Below, in pieces: positions 7,059-12,475 of a DNA stretch of 13,223 bases. This DNA comes from Brevibacillus sp. GTDB taxonomy: Bacteria; Bacillota; Bacilli; Brevibacillales; Brevibacillaceae. The position numbers and the translations under genes were made by a program. The notes under the pieces were generated by a model. That model made no database searches and had not been told where the DNA came from. It saw only the letters and a program-made list of their open reading frames with translations. Within the stretch, counting starts at the first letter, position 1. The number at the start of each line of letters is the position of its first letter. The stretch is taken from the NCBI GenBank assembly GCA_029240815.1, contig JARDZO010000149.1, positions 1 through 13,223 of the forward strand, read 5' to 3'.

Positions 7059-8225
7059 TTACGCGTTTTTCTTCAGCGCTACGGATGCGCCTTTATTTCC
7101 TTTATCGGAGAAGAAAACCTTCATCATCGGTGGCGTTACGATTGTGGTTACCAGTACGACGATGATCAGTATGGCAAACATGTCATCTGTGAGCAGTTGG
7201 CTCTCCAGACCGATAGCGGCGATAATCAAGGCGACTTCCCCACGCGAGACCATCGCTGAGCCGATAGCCATAGAATTTCTCCATGGAAATCCGGACATTT
7301 TTGCACCGAGCGCTCCACCCAGCAATTTGGATACGATCGCCAGAACGCTGAGCAGGACGATAATCCACAGGTGTTCCAATATTCCGGCAAACTGGGCCGT
7401 TACCCCAACCGAAGTGAAGAAGACAGGGACGAATATCGAATAGCTGACGGTTTCCACTTTGTGCGTGATTTCATCTCTGTAGTTGGTCAGGCTGATGGCG
7501 ACACCGGCAATGTACGCACCGATAATGGCGGCCACACCTGTATATTCGGCAAAATACGCAAACAGAAAGCAGATGATCAGACCCGCGGATATCACGGATT
7601 CAGTAACTTGGAGAGGCGCGAATTTTTTCAATACCCACGGAACCACTTTCCAGGAGACCAGAATGATGATCGCAAAGAACGCAACTTTTTTCAGGATCAC
7701 CATGCCGAGATTCACATCGCCGCCAGCAAAGCTCATCAGGAAGGCCAAGGCGATAATGACCAGGACATCGTCGATGACGGCGGCACCCATGATCGTCGCG
7801 CCCTCTTTGGATTTTAGCTTGCCCAATTCCTTTAGCGTTTGTACAGAGATACTTACGCTTGTGGCAGACAGTAGAAGGCCGAGGAAGACAGACTCAATAG
7901 AGGAGAGCCCCAAGGCGAGTCCGGCCGCATATCCCAATGCCAATGGCGCGATGATCCCCATCACCCCGACAGAAGTTGAGGCTTTGCCTGTTCGTTTGAA
8001 TTCATCGATATCGGTTTCCAGACCGGCAATAAACATCAGGAGAATAACACCAATTTGACTGATTTCCTGAATCACTTCTGTGTCAGTAACAACACCGAGC
8101 ACACTCGGTCCAAGTACAATCCCGATCAACAGCTTTCCGAGTACGGAAGGCTGCCCAAGCCGTACACTAATGTCTCCCGCTATCTTAGATGCGATCAGGA
8201 TCATGGCTAATTGGAAAATGAGCAT
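7059..8225 (-). CDS. CPA2-family cation/H+ antiporter (Kef/NapA/GerN-like)
   Basis: A 388-aa polytopic membrane protein with about 12 hydrophobic segments spread over its length and no cytoplasmic RCK/TrkA-N domain, so it is the transporter module alone. Diagnostic motifs are QPSVLGKLLIGIVLGPSVLG near the N-terminus (25-44), FIAGLETD (65-72), the core GAAVIDDVLVI with the Asp pair D152-D153, a conserved Lys in AIVSKLLGG (K300) and SRGEVALI (327-334). The DD motif together with the Lys is typical of electrogenic Na+(K+)/H+ exchangers such as NapA and GerN; family knowledge suggests Na+ or K+ extrusion, but the ion cannot be read from sequence. The start has a G-rich ribosome site (AAGGGGGG) 6 nt upstream. 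The unusual structured leader (8226-8372) is described separately. No regulatory subunit gene (KefF/YhaT-like) is next to it. Confidence 0.92.
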   Translation of the reverse strand: MLIFQLAMILIASKIAGDISVRLGQPSVLGKLLIGIVLGPSVLGVVTDTEVIQEISQIGVILLMFIAGLETDIDEFKRTGKASTSVGVMGIIAPLALGYAAGLALGLSSIESVFLGLLLSATSVSISVQTLKELGKLKSKEGATIMGAAVIDDVLVIIALAFLMSFAGGDVNLGMVILKKVAFFAIIILVSWKVVPWVLKKFAPLQVTESVISAGLIICFLFAYFAEYTGVAAIIGAYIAGVAISLTNYRDEITHKVETVSYSIFVPVFFTSVGVTAQFAGILEHLWIIVLLSVLAIVSKLLGGALGAKMSGFPWRNSMAIGSAMVSRGEVALIIAAIGLESQLLTDDMFAILIIVVLVTTIVTPPMMKVFFSDKGNKGASVALKKNA

Positions 8226-8260
8226 GAACGTTCCCCCCTTTTAGGTGTAATAAAATGCAA

Positions 8261-8340
8261 AAGGAGCCTGTAATCACAGGCCCCTTTTTGTCAGTAGATC
8301 GAAAAAAAGACAAAAAGAACCCTATGATGACAGGCTCCTC
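8261..8340 (-). promoter_or_regulatory. Structured antiporter leader: inverted repeat with attenuator-like hairpins
   Basis: Arm 8261-8292 and the complement of arm 8309-8340 match at 26 of 32 positions across a 16-nt spacer, so the mRNA can form one long hairpin. Alternatively each arm folds by itself. The 3'-proximal hairpin pairs 8276-8284 with 8263-8271, 9 bp around a GATT loop, and is followed by TTTTGCATTTTATT on the minus strand. Its one imperfect pair is G-U in minus-strand RNA but A-C in plus-strand RNA, favouring function in the antiporter transcript. The 5'-proximal hairpin is weaker and is followed by TTCTTTTTG. Mutually exclusive folds next to U-tracts are the hallmark of transcription attenuation. 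I do not recognise a known riboswitch class. Confidence 0.65.
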
Positions 8341-8378
8341 CATTAACACAATCGCTATTCATTTTTCTTAACAGTTAC

Positions 8379-8407
8379 ATTTTAGCATGGGGTGTGGTAA
8401 AAGTAAA
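8379..8407 (-). promoter_or_regulatory. Promoter of the antiporter gene
   Basis: Minus strand: -35 TTTACT (8402-8407), a 17-nt spacer and -10 TAAAAT (8379-8384) preceded by TGC, an extended -10. The predicted start near 8372 gives a 5' UTR of about 147 nt that contains the whole inverted-repeat structure. Confidence 0.75.
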
Positions 8408-8428
8408 TCCATAGAGCGAAAACGGCAA

Positions 8429-8458
8429 TTGGTAAAAGTATCAATCCATACCTATAAA
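8429..8458 (+). promoter_or_regulatory. Candidate promoter of the cupin gene
   Basis: -35 TTGGTA (8429-8434), an 18-nt spacer and -10 TATAAA (8453-8458). The start would fall near 8465, leaving only about 9 nt before the ATG and cutting into the ribosome site. Either the leader is nearly absent or another promoter is used. Confidence 0.4.
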
Positions 8459-8473
8459 GAGGGGGAGAGGGAA

Positions 8474-8821
8474 ATGACTACAAAAATGAGCAAGGAAAAT
8501 GCAGAGCACTACGTGTGGGGAGGCTCGTGCGATGGCTGGCACTTGGTCAAAGGCCAGGAGCTGAGTGTCATTCATGAACGGATGCCGGGAAATTCAGCCG
8601 AGGTACGTCATTACCATGAACGATCCCGCCAATTTTTCTTTGTCTTGTCTGGACAGGCTGTTCTGGAGGTGGAGGGTGTCCGCCACAACATCGGGAGTCA
8701 GGAAGGTGTGGAAGTACCTCCCGGGGCTGCACATCAAATGAAGAATGAGGGCGAGGATGCCGTGGAATTTCTGGTCATTTCCCAGCCAACGACTCGTGGG
8801 GACCGTATCAACGAGGAGTAG
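8474..8821 (+). CDS. Single-domain cupin protein
   Basis: A 115-aa protein formed by one cupin beta-barrel. Motif 1 reads H46-x-H48...Q53...G60 (RHYHERSRQFFFVLSG), with Gln where the classical motif has Glu. Motif 2 is GVEVPPGAAHQMKN with H87. These residues would hold one divalent metal. Small cupins include sugar isomerases, dioxygenases and ligand-binding regulators, and nothing here decides between them. The frame is open back to an ATG at 8387, but that extension is basic, overlaps the antiporter promoter and lacks a ribosome site. The ATG at 8474 with GGGGGAGAGG just upstream and the MTTKMSKENAEHYVWGG start fits the domain, so 8474 is chosen. The gene stands alone and is followed by a terminator. 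Confidence 0.85.
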   Translation: MTTKMSKENAEHYVWGGSCDGWHLVKGQELSVIHERMPGNSAEVRHYHERSRQFFFVLSGQAVLEVEGVRHNIGSQEGVEVPPGAAHQMKNEGEDAVEFLVISQPTTRGDRINEE

Positions 8822-8837
8822 TCAGAGGGAGCGGCAC

Positions 8838-8884
8838 AAAAAAAGCCTGATCGTCAAAAGGGACGGTCAGGCTTTGCTCTTTTT
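8838..8884. terminator. Bidirectional terminator shared by the cupin gene and the 44-aa gene
   Basis: AAGCCTGATCGTC (8843-8855) pairs with GGACGGTCAGGCTT (8861-8874) with one wobble. The plus strand continues with TGCTCTTTTT. The minus strand ends in a run of seven T after the stem (8838-8844). The plus-strand T-tract reaches the stop codon of the converging 44-aa gene. Confidence 0.85.
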
Positions 8885-9017
8885 ATTTCCAGTTTACGAA
8901 ATCGGACATCTGCGCGAACGCGTCAGCCAGAGCGTGAAGGCTCTCTGCCGTTTGAAAGGCAAAGATGGGCAGGCTAACAGCAAACAATAAAACTTCTCCG
9001 ATGTATTTGGCGATCAT
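8883..9017 (-). CDS. Small hydrophobic protein, 44 aa, unknown function
   Basis: A minus-strand frame of 44 codons beginning MIAKYIGEVLLFAVSLPIFAF. A hydrophobic segment spans about residues 6-21 and is followed by an amphipathic stretch, AESLHALADAFAQMSDFVNW. A strong AGGAGG lies 8 nt upstream of the ATG, and a perfect hairpin terminator follows the stop directly; both argue for a real gene despite its size. It lies 35 nt downstream of the 93-aa gene in the same direction, so they are probably co-transcribed. It could be a membrane-associated peptide or a small subunit partnering its neighbour. I recognise no family. Confidence 0.7.
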   Translation of the reverse strand: MIAKYIGEVLLFAVSLPIFAFQTAESLHALADAFAQMSDFVNWK

Positions 9018-9052
9018 AAGATCTACCTCCTTTTGGTTTTTCCATAGTGGAT

Positions 9053-9334
9053 TTATCCAAAAATCAGGTGATCGTATGTATCTGATTCGCCATCTGCATG
9101 CTGCATGCGCCGGAACAATCGGGTACGCAGCGGTTGCCTTGCCGCCATCGGATAAGTCTCAACCATATCAGGATTAATGCTGGGTTGATAAGCATCACTC
9201 AGGTGCCATTGAATAGCCAGCTTTTGCGGGGAAAAACTTCGTCTCAAATAAAAAATCGAAGTAAAGCATCCCACAAACAGGGCGAGCAAGGCGAAGAAAT
9301 CCTCCAATGAAAGCAGGAACAAAAAGTCTGCCAT
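9053..9334 (-). CDS. Small single-pass membrane protein, 93 aa, unknown function
   Basis: MADFLFLLSLEDFFALLALFVGCFTSIFYLRR forms one membrane helix (about 13-30, after an acidic ED pair). It is followed by a polar, Arg-rich segment of about 60 residues ending in an acidic and His-containing tail (QHADGESDTYDHLIFG). By the positive-inside rule the Arg-rich C-terminal part should be cytoplasmic. An upstream in-frame ATG (9361) exists, but AAGGAGGAG lies 6 nt before the ATG at 9334, which is clearly the better start. It is the first gene of a two-gene unit with the 44-aa protein. A strong promoter with a palindrome just downstream of it precedes the gene. I recognise no family. Confidence 0.75.
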   Translation of the reverse strand: MADFLFLLSLEDFFALLALFVGCFTSIFYLRRSFSPQKLAIQWHLSDAYQPSINPDMVETYPMAARQPLRTRLFRRMQHADGESDTYDHLIFG

Positions 9335-9363
9335 GGCGATTCTCCTCCTTTCTTGTGGCAACG

Positions 9364-9381
9364 CAAGAACCTGGGTTCTTG
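9364..9381. promoter_or_regulatory. 18-bp palindrome at the start of the small-protein transcript (possible operator)
   Basis: CAAGAACCTGGGTTCTTG is an inverted repeat with perfect 8-bp arms. It covers about +3 to +20 of the predicted transcript of the 93-aa/44-aa genes, a classic repressor position. It could also act as a small hairpin at the mRNA 5' end. Confidence 0.55.
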
Positions 9382-9390
9382 GTACCCATC

Positions 9391-9419
9391 ATTCTATCCC
9401 TGTTCACATAATCAGGCAA
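9391..9419 (-). promoter_or_regulatory. SigmaA promoter of the small-protein operon
   Basis: Minus strand: -35 TTGCCT (9414-9419), a 17-nt spacer and -10 TAGAAT (9391-9396). The start is predicted near 9384, about 50 nt before the ATG of the 93-aa gene. Confidence 0.75.
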
Positions 9420-9462
9420 CCCTTAAAACTGCGGAAATGGATTGCGGTCGGAATCGTTTATC

Positions 9463-9876
9463 CTATTTAATCTTACCGATCGAGAGGCTGATACGGTAGT
9501 TTCCAAAAGGCAGCAGCTCGTCCAGCAACGCATTGAGAGCGGTCTGGTCAGAGATGCTCACGATTAGAGAATAACAGCCTTCTCCCGTGGTCCGATGTGC
9601 CTCGATGACCTCGGGGCAGTTCGAGATAAAGCGAATGAATGCCTGGTGATCGTTTGATTTCATGAACATCGAAATAATCGCGGTCAGCGCAGGGGCGAAC
9701 TTGTCCGTATCGATGATGGTAGTATAGCCCTGAATAATGCCCTGTTCTTCCATCCGTCTAATTCGGTTCCCTACGGCTTGACCGCTCAGGTGAACTTGTT
9801 CCCCGATGTCCTTCCACTGCAGACGGCTATTTTCACACAGCAGGGCGAGGATGTGCAGATCCGTTTGATCGAGCAT
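9463..9876 (-). CDS. Lrp/AsnC-family transcriptional regulator
   Basis: A 137-aa protein with the two-domain Lrp/AsnC plan. The N-terminal helix-turn-helix is about 2-60 (LDQTDLHILALLCENSRLQWKDIGEQVHLSGQAVGNRIRRMEEQGII), followed by a linking strand and an alpha-beta RAM domain about 64-137 that binds small effectors and makes oligomers. It is slightly shorter than classical Lrp (about 150-165 aa) but complete. Such regulators usually respond to amino acids and often control their own gene and a divergent neighbour; here that is the MBL-fold hydrolase gene, 117 bp away. The ATG is preceded by GAAAGGAG, part of which lies in a small palindrome (9886-9900). The effector cannot be inferred. Confidence 0.92.
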   Translation of the reverse strand: MLDQTDLHILALLCENSRLQWKDIGEQVHLSGQAVGNRIRRMEEQGIIQGYTTIIDTDKFAPALTAIISMFMKSNDHQAFIRFISNCPEVIEAHRTTGEGCYSLIVSISDQTALNALLDELLPFGNYRISLSIGKIK

Positions 9877-9885
9877 GACGATCTC

Positions 9886-9900
9886 CTTTCACGGTGAAAG
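9886..9900 (-). promoter_or_regulatory. Palindrome overlapping the Lrp-type gene's ribosome site
   Basis: CTTTCACGGTGAAAG is a perfect inverted repeat with 7-bp arms around one base. In the minus-strand mRNA its 3' arm contributes the GAAAG of the GAAAGGAG ribosome site. It could be an operator or a hairpin that partly masks the ribosome site. Confidence 0.4.
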
Positions 9901-9993
9901 TGAACCTACGCCACTTCTTTCGCGGCAACCGCCACGTCCGGCGTACAATATGGCTAGTGATACTTATTATAACGGGCAAAGGAGAGATCGAAC
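9901..9993. promoter_or_regulatory. Divergent promoter region between the Lrp-type and hydrolase genes
   Basis: A minus-strand -10 TATAAT (9966-9971) and a plus-strand -10 TACAAT (9944-9949) are visible. Neither has a good -35, which would fit activator or autoregulatory control. The two -10 elements lie 16 bp apart, facing away from each other, so transcription from one could interfere with the other. Confidence 0.4.
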
Positions 9994-10761
9994 ATGCACA
10001 TTCAGCTCGTTCGACATGCAACGTTGCGAGTGGGATACAACGGACACACTCTATTGGTGGATCCGATGCTGAGTCAAGCAGGAGAGATGCCTGCAACCGT
10101 CAACACGCCAAATCAACGGCCGAATCCTGGCGTGGAGCTACCAATATCTGTAGAGGAAGTATTGAATGGTGTAGATGCCATCCTGATTACTCATACGCAC
10201 ATGGATCATTTGGACGAAGCGGCGGTCAAACAGCTCCCCAAACATGTGCCGCTCTTCTGCCAGCCGCCCGATCGAGAGAAGCTGCAGAATCACGGCTTTG
10301 AACAAGTCATCGTGGTCGAGGCTGATTACGAGTGGGAAGGCATCCGCTTTTATCGGACAGGGGGACGCCATGGAACGGGTGAAATTGGAGAGAAAATGGG
10401 ACCGGTTTCGGGATTTGTACTAAAAGCAATGGATGGTAAAGAGCCGACACTATACATGGCGGGTGATACCATCTGGTGTGAAGAAGTGGAGCATGCCCTG
10501 AAGTCCCATCAACCAGACGCCGTGGTTCTATTTGCCGGAGCTGCCCAGTTCTTGGTGGGAGATCCCATTACGATGACAAAAGAAGACATCGTGCAGGTAG
10601 CAAAAAACTCTGGCAACAGTCAAATTTTCGTCGCCCATATGGAAGTGTGGAATCATTGTCTGCTCAGCCGCAGCGAGCTGCTCGAGTACGTAAGGGAAAA
10701 TCAATTGTCAGATCGGGTACAAGTACCACAAAATGGCGAAACAATCGAATATCAGCGATAA
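9994..10761 (+). CDS. Metallo-beta-lactamase-fold hydrolase (UlaG-like)
   Basis: A 255-aa MBL-fold protein beginning MHIQLVRHATLRVGYNGHTLLVDPML, the start seen in the UlaG/YtnP-like branch. Metal ligands are readable: THTHMDHLD gives H67, H69, D71 and H72; H126 lies in GGRHGTG; D158 is in MAGDTIW; H215 is in FVAHMEVWNH. The active site should therefore hold two metal ions, often zinc or manganese, and hydrolyse an ester, lactone or phosphodiester bond; the substrate is unknown. AAAGGAG sits 8 nt before the ATG. It is divergent from the Lrp-type regulator, which may control it, and it is followed by a strong terminator. No signal peptide is present, so it should act in the cytoplasm. Confidence 0.9.
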   Translation: MHIQLVRHATLRVGYNGHTLLVDPMLSQAGEMPATVNTPNQRPNPGVELPISVEEVLNGVDAILITHTHMDHLDEAAVKQLPKHVPLFCQPPDREKLQNHGFEQVIVVEADYEWEGIRFYRTGGRHGTGEIGEKMGPVSGFVLKAMDGKEPTLYMAGDTIWCEEVEHALKSHQPDAVVLFAGAAQFLVGDPITMTKEDIVQVAKNSGNSQIFVAHMEVWNHCLLSRSELLEYVRENQLSDRVQVPQNGETIEYQR

Positions 10762-10788
10762 ATTTTCACCCCATGCTGTTATCGCATT

Positions 10789-10821
10789 AAAAAAGCTCCG
10801 CTGGACAAGCGGGGCTTTTTT
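10789..10821 (+). terminator. Terminator of the MBL-fold hydrolase gene
   Basis: AAAAAAGCTCCGC (10789-10801) pairs with GCGGGGCTTTTTT (10809-10821) with one wobble around a 7-nt loop, ending in six T. It lies 27 bp after the stop codon. The A-run on the 5' side would also let it act on the other strand. Confidence 0.9.
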
Positions 10822-10859
10822 GTACAGATAGGAATTTTATGATGCTCCTATCCAGTACA
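10821..10859. repeat. Inverted repeat after the hydrolase terminator
   Basis: TGTACAGATAGGA (10821-10833) is complementary to TCCTATCCAGTACA (10846-10859) except for one bulged base, around a 12-nt AT-rich loop. It directly follows the terminator and has no gene of its own. Confidence 0.6.
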
Positions 10860-10870
10860 AGTGCAACTAA

Positions 10871-10905
10871 GGCTCCGCAAAAAATGGGCGTAGCCAAGTT
10901 TTTTT
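10871..10905 (+). terminator. Second intrinsic terminator downstream of the hydrolase gene
   Basis: GGCTCCGC (10871-10878) pairs with GCGTAGCC (10888-10895) at 7 of 8 positions, followed after AAG by seven T (10899-10905). It lies upstream of the ArsR-type gene's promoter and shields that operon from read-through, or ends a short transcript. Confidence 0.6.
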
Positions 10906-10920
10906 GGGCGCGTCCATCAT

Positions 10921-10962
10921 TTGACAAACGAAAAACTACGCAATAAACTATTTTTACGTAAA
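10921..10962 (+). promoter_or_regulatory. Promoter and possible operator of the ArsR-type/clpP operon
   Basis: A consensus -35 TTGACA (10921-10926), a 17-nt spacer and -10 TAAACT (10944-10949). The palindrome TTTACGTAAA (10953-10962) covers the predicted start site. The imperfect palindrome ATGATTAATGTCAT lies just beyond it. Either would suit autoregulation by the first gene product. Confidence 0.75.
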
Positions 10963-10986
10963 TGATTAATGTCATGAGGTGTTTTT

Positions 10987-11580
10987 GTGGCACATGAACA
11001 GCTGGAGACCTATGTAGTCGAAGCTCCTGAGCAGGCGATGGCATTGCTCAACCCGTTACGGGCAGAAATATTGAGCCGATTGGCAGAGCCAGCCTCAGCA
11101 GCAGAAGTGGCGCGTGGAATCAATGAAATTCCCCAACGCGTGAACTACCATTTGAAGGCGCTGGAAAAGGTGGGCTTGGTACGCAAGGTCGGAAGTCGTC
11201 AGGTGCGCAATCTGGTCGAGGTGCTCTATCTGGCGATCGCACGGACATATGTTTTATCCGAAGCGTTGAACTTTGCGAACGAGACGGTACAGCAGATGAA
11301 GGATCAAGGGGCGCTGTCGCATCTGGTCAATACGGCTGAGAGGATCAAACGGGATGCGCTTGCACTGATGGAGCGCTCTGATCGGGAGGAAGAAATCCCG
11401 AGCGCCACGCTGGATACCAGTATTCGACTGGCAAGCGCCGAGCAACGCGGTGCGTTTGTGGAAGAGTACGTGCAGCTAGTCAACCAACTGGTGAAAAAGT
11501 ATCAATCTCCAGTAGAAGGACAGGAAACGTATCAAGTCATTCTCGCTGTTTATCCCAAAGAAGGAGGAGAAGAGGCATGA
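10987..11580 (+). CDS. ArsR-type winged-helix transcriptional regulator
   Basis: A 197-aa protein with an ArsR-like helix-turn-helix at about residues 15-78: ALLNPLRAEILSRLAEPASAAEVARGINEIPQRVNYHLKALEKVGLVRKVGSRQVRN. It matches the HTH_20 style, with the NYHLKALEKVGLV recognition helix and wing. The remaining 115 residues are helical and charged, with a beta-like tail (TYQVILAVYPKEG). They contain no Cys pair for metal sensing, so a small molecule or protein-protein signal is more likely than metal. Translation starts at a GTG with AGGTG 5 nt upstream; the next in-frame Met is residue 19. It is the first gene of an operon with the 87-aa protein, ClpP and an SDR protein, and its stop overlaps the next start (ATGA). 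Confidence 0.87.
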   Translation: MAHEQLETYVVEAPEQAMALLNPLRAEILSRLAEPASAAEVARGINEIPQRVNYHLKALEKVGLVRKVGSRQVRNLVEVLYLAIARTYVLSEALNFANETVQQMKDQGALSHLVNTAERIKRDALALMERSDREEEIPSATLDTSIRLASAEQRGAFVEEYVQLVNQLVKKYQSPVEGQETYQVILAVYPKEGGEEA

Positions 11581-11840
11581 GAACAGAGTCCACCTCACCA
11601 GCCAAATCCAGACCGGTAGTCGTGTGGGAGAGCCGTCCAGAGCGTCAGTCGGGGAACGTCATTCCACTGCCTTCCCGAACAGGTAATCAAGGAGTCGTGG
11701 AGCAGGAGGCATCCGTCAAGGCATGGACAGTCGGACCCGCTGAAAGTCCAGCTGTCATCACGGAAGTCTCTTCCGGATTTCACCGAAAAAGTGTGCCGGC
11801 TACGACGCCGCAGGCGACACGCATGAGCTTGGCGGCGTAA
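11577..11840 (+). CDS. 87-aa low-complexity protein ending in -SLAA
   Basis: The ATG overlaps the preceding stop as ATGA, and AAGGAGGAG lies a short distance upstream, so translation is coupled to the regulator gene. The protein is rich in Ser, Thr, Pro, Val and Arg (for example STSPAKSRPVVVWESRPERQ), has no hydrophobic segment and no recognisable domain, and is probably largely disordered. Its last residues are RMSLAA; a C-terminal LAA is the core of the ssrA tag degron that ClpX recognises, and the next gene, 36 nt downstream, is clpP. No family was recognised. The strong coupling signals make it likely to be expressed; its sequence alone would not prove it is a gene. Confidence 0.65.
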   Translation: MRTESTSPAKSRPVVVWESRPERQSGNVIPLPSRTGNQGVVEQEASVKAWTVGPAESPAVITEVSSGFHRKSVPATTPQATRMSLAA

Positions 11841-11876
11841 ACCAACTTATCCTCACTTTTAAAGGAGGCGTTATGC

Positions 11877-12458
11877 ATGAATCTCATTCCTGTAGTTGTG
11901 GAGCAAACCAGTTACGGCGAGCGCTCGTATGATATCTACTCCCGTTTGCTAAAGGATCGAATCATTTTTCTGGGTAGCGCTATCGATGATCAAGTCGCCA
12001 ATGCTATCGTGGCACAGCTGTTGTTCCTCGCGGCGGAGGACCCGAAGAAAGACATTCATCTGTACATCAATTCGCCGGGTGGATCGGTAACGGCAGGTAT
12101 GGCCATTATTGATACGATGAATTTCGTGCAGCCGGAGGTGTCCACGATATGCACGGGCATGGCTGCTTCCATGGGTGCCATGCTTCTGGTGGCTGGAGCG
12201 CAAGGCAAACGGTATGCACTCCCGAATGCCGAAGTGATGATTCACCAGCCATGGGGCGGCAGTCAGGGTCAGGCGAGCGATATCAAGATCGCGGCTGACC
12301 GGATTCTGCGGCATCGCCACATGCTTTATTCGATTATTGCCCAACGTACGGGCAAGACAGTCGAGCAAATCGAAAAGGATGCGGACCGAGACTACTTCCT
12401 CTCGGCGACGGAAGCGTTGGAGTACGGTCTGATCGACAAGGTCATCGAAAAGCTGTAG
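11877..12458 (+). CDS. clpP: ATP-dependent Clp protease proteolytic subunit
   Basis: A 193-aa protein, full length for ClpP. The catalytic triad is S98 in [13 protein letters not shown]123 in [10 protein letters not shown] and D172 in [10 protein letters not shown]. The oxyanion-hole loop [11 protein letters not shown] (65-75) and the C-terminal [12 protein letters not shown] are intact. The N-terminal [25 protein letters not shown] gives the typical short leader peptide and axial-pore loops. Fourteen subunits form the chamber fed by ClpX, ClpC or ClpE. AAAGGAGG lies 8 nt before this ATG, fixing it over an out-of-frame ATG four bases earlier. Bacillales often carry more than one clpP; the unusual neighbours (ArsR-type regulator, 87-aa protein, SDR) suggest this may be an accessory copy, though that cannot be settled from this window. 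Confidence 0.96.
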   Translation: MNLIPVVVEQTSYGERSYDIYSRLLKDRIIFLGSAIDDQVANAIVAQLLFLAAEDPKKDIHLYINSPGGSVTAGMAIIDTMNFVQPEVSTICTGMAASMGAMLLVAGAQGKRYALPNAEVMIHQPWGGSQGQASDIKIAADRILRHRHMLYSIIAQRTGKTVEQIEKDADRDYFLSATEALEYGLIDKVIEKL

Positions 12459-12475
12459 GAGCCGGAGGTGTCGGG

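Noticed and set aside
8261..8292. Reading the 3' leader hairpin as a plus-strand terminator
   Set aside because: No plus-strand gene precedes it, and the stem pairs better as minus-strand RNA, so it was assigned to the antiporter leader, though some activity on the plus strand is possible.
8387..8473. N-terminal extension of the cupin gene starting at 8387
   Set aside because: The extra 29 residues are basic and unlike a cupin, overlap the divergent antiporter promoter and lack a ribosome site. The ATG at 8474 has one.
9335..9361. Upstream start for the 93-aa membrane protein
   Set aside because: The ribosome site AAGGAGGAG lies inside this extension and is well spaced for the ATG at 9334.
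9894..10301. A 135-codon plus-strand frame overlapping the MBL hydrolase gene
   Set aside because: It overlaps the hydrolase in another frame. The hydrolase has all metal-binding motifs and its own ribosome site.
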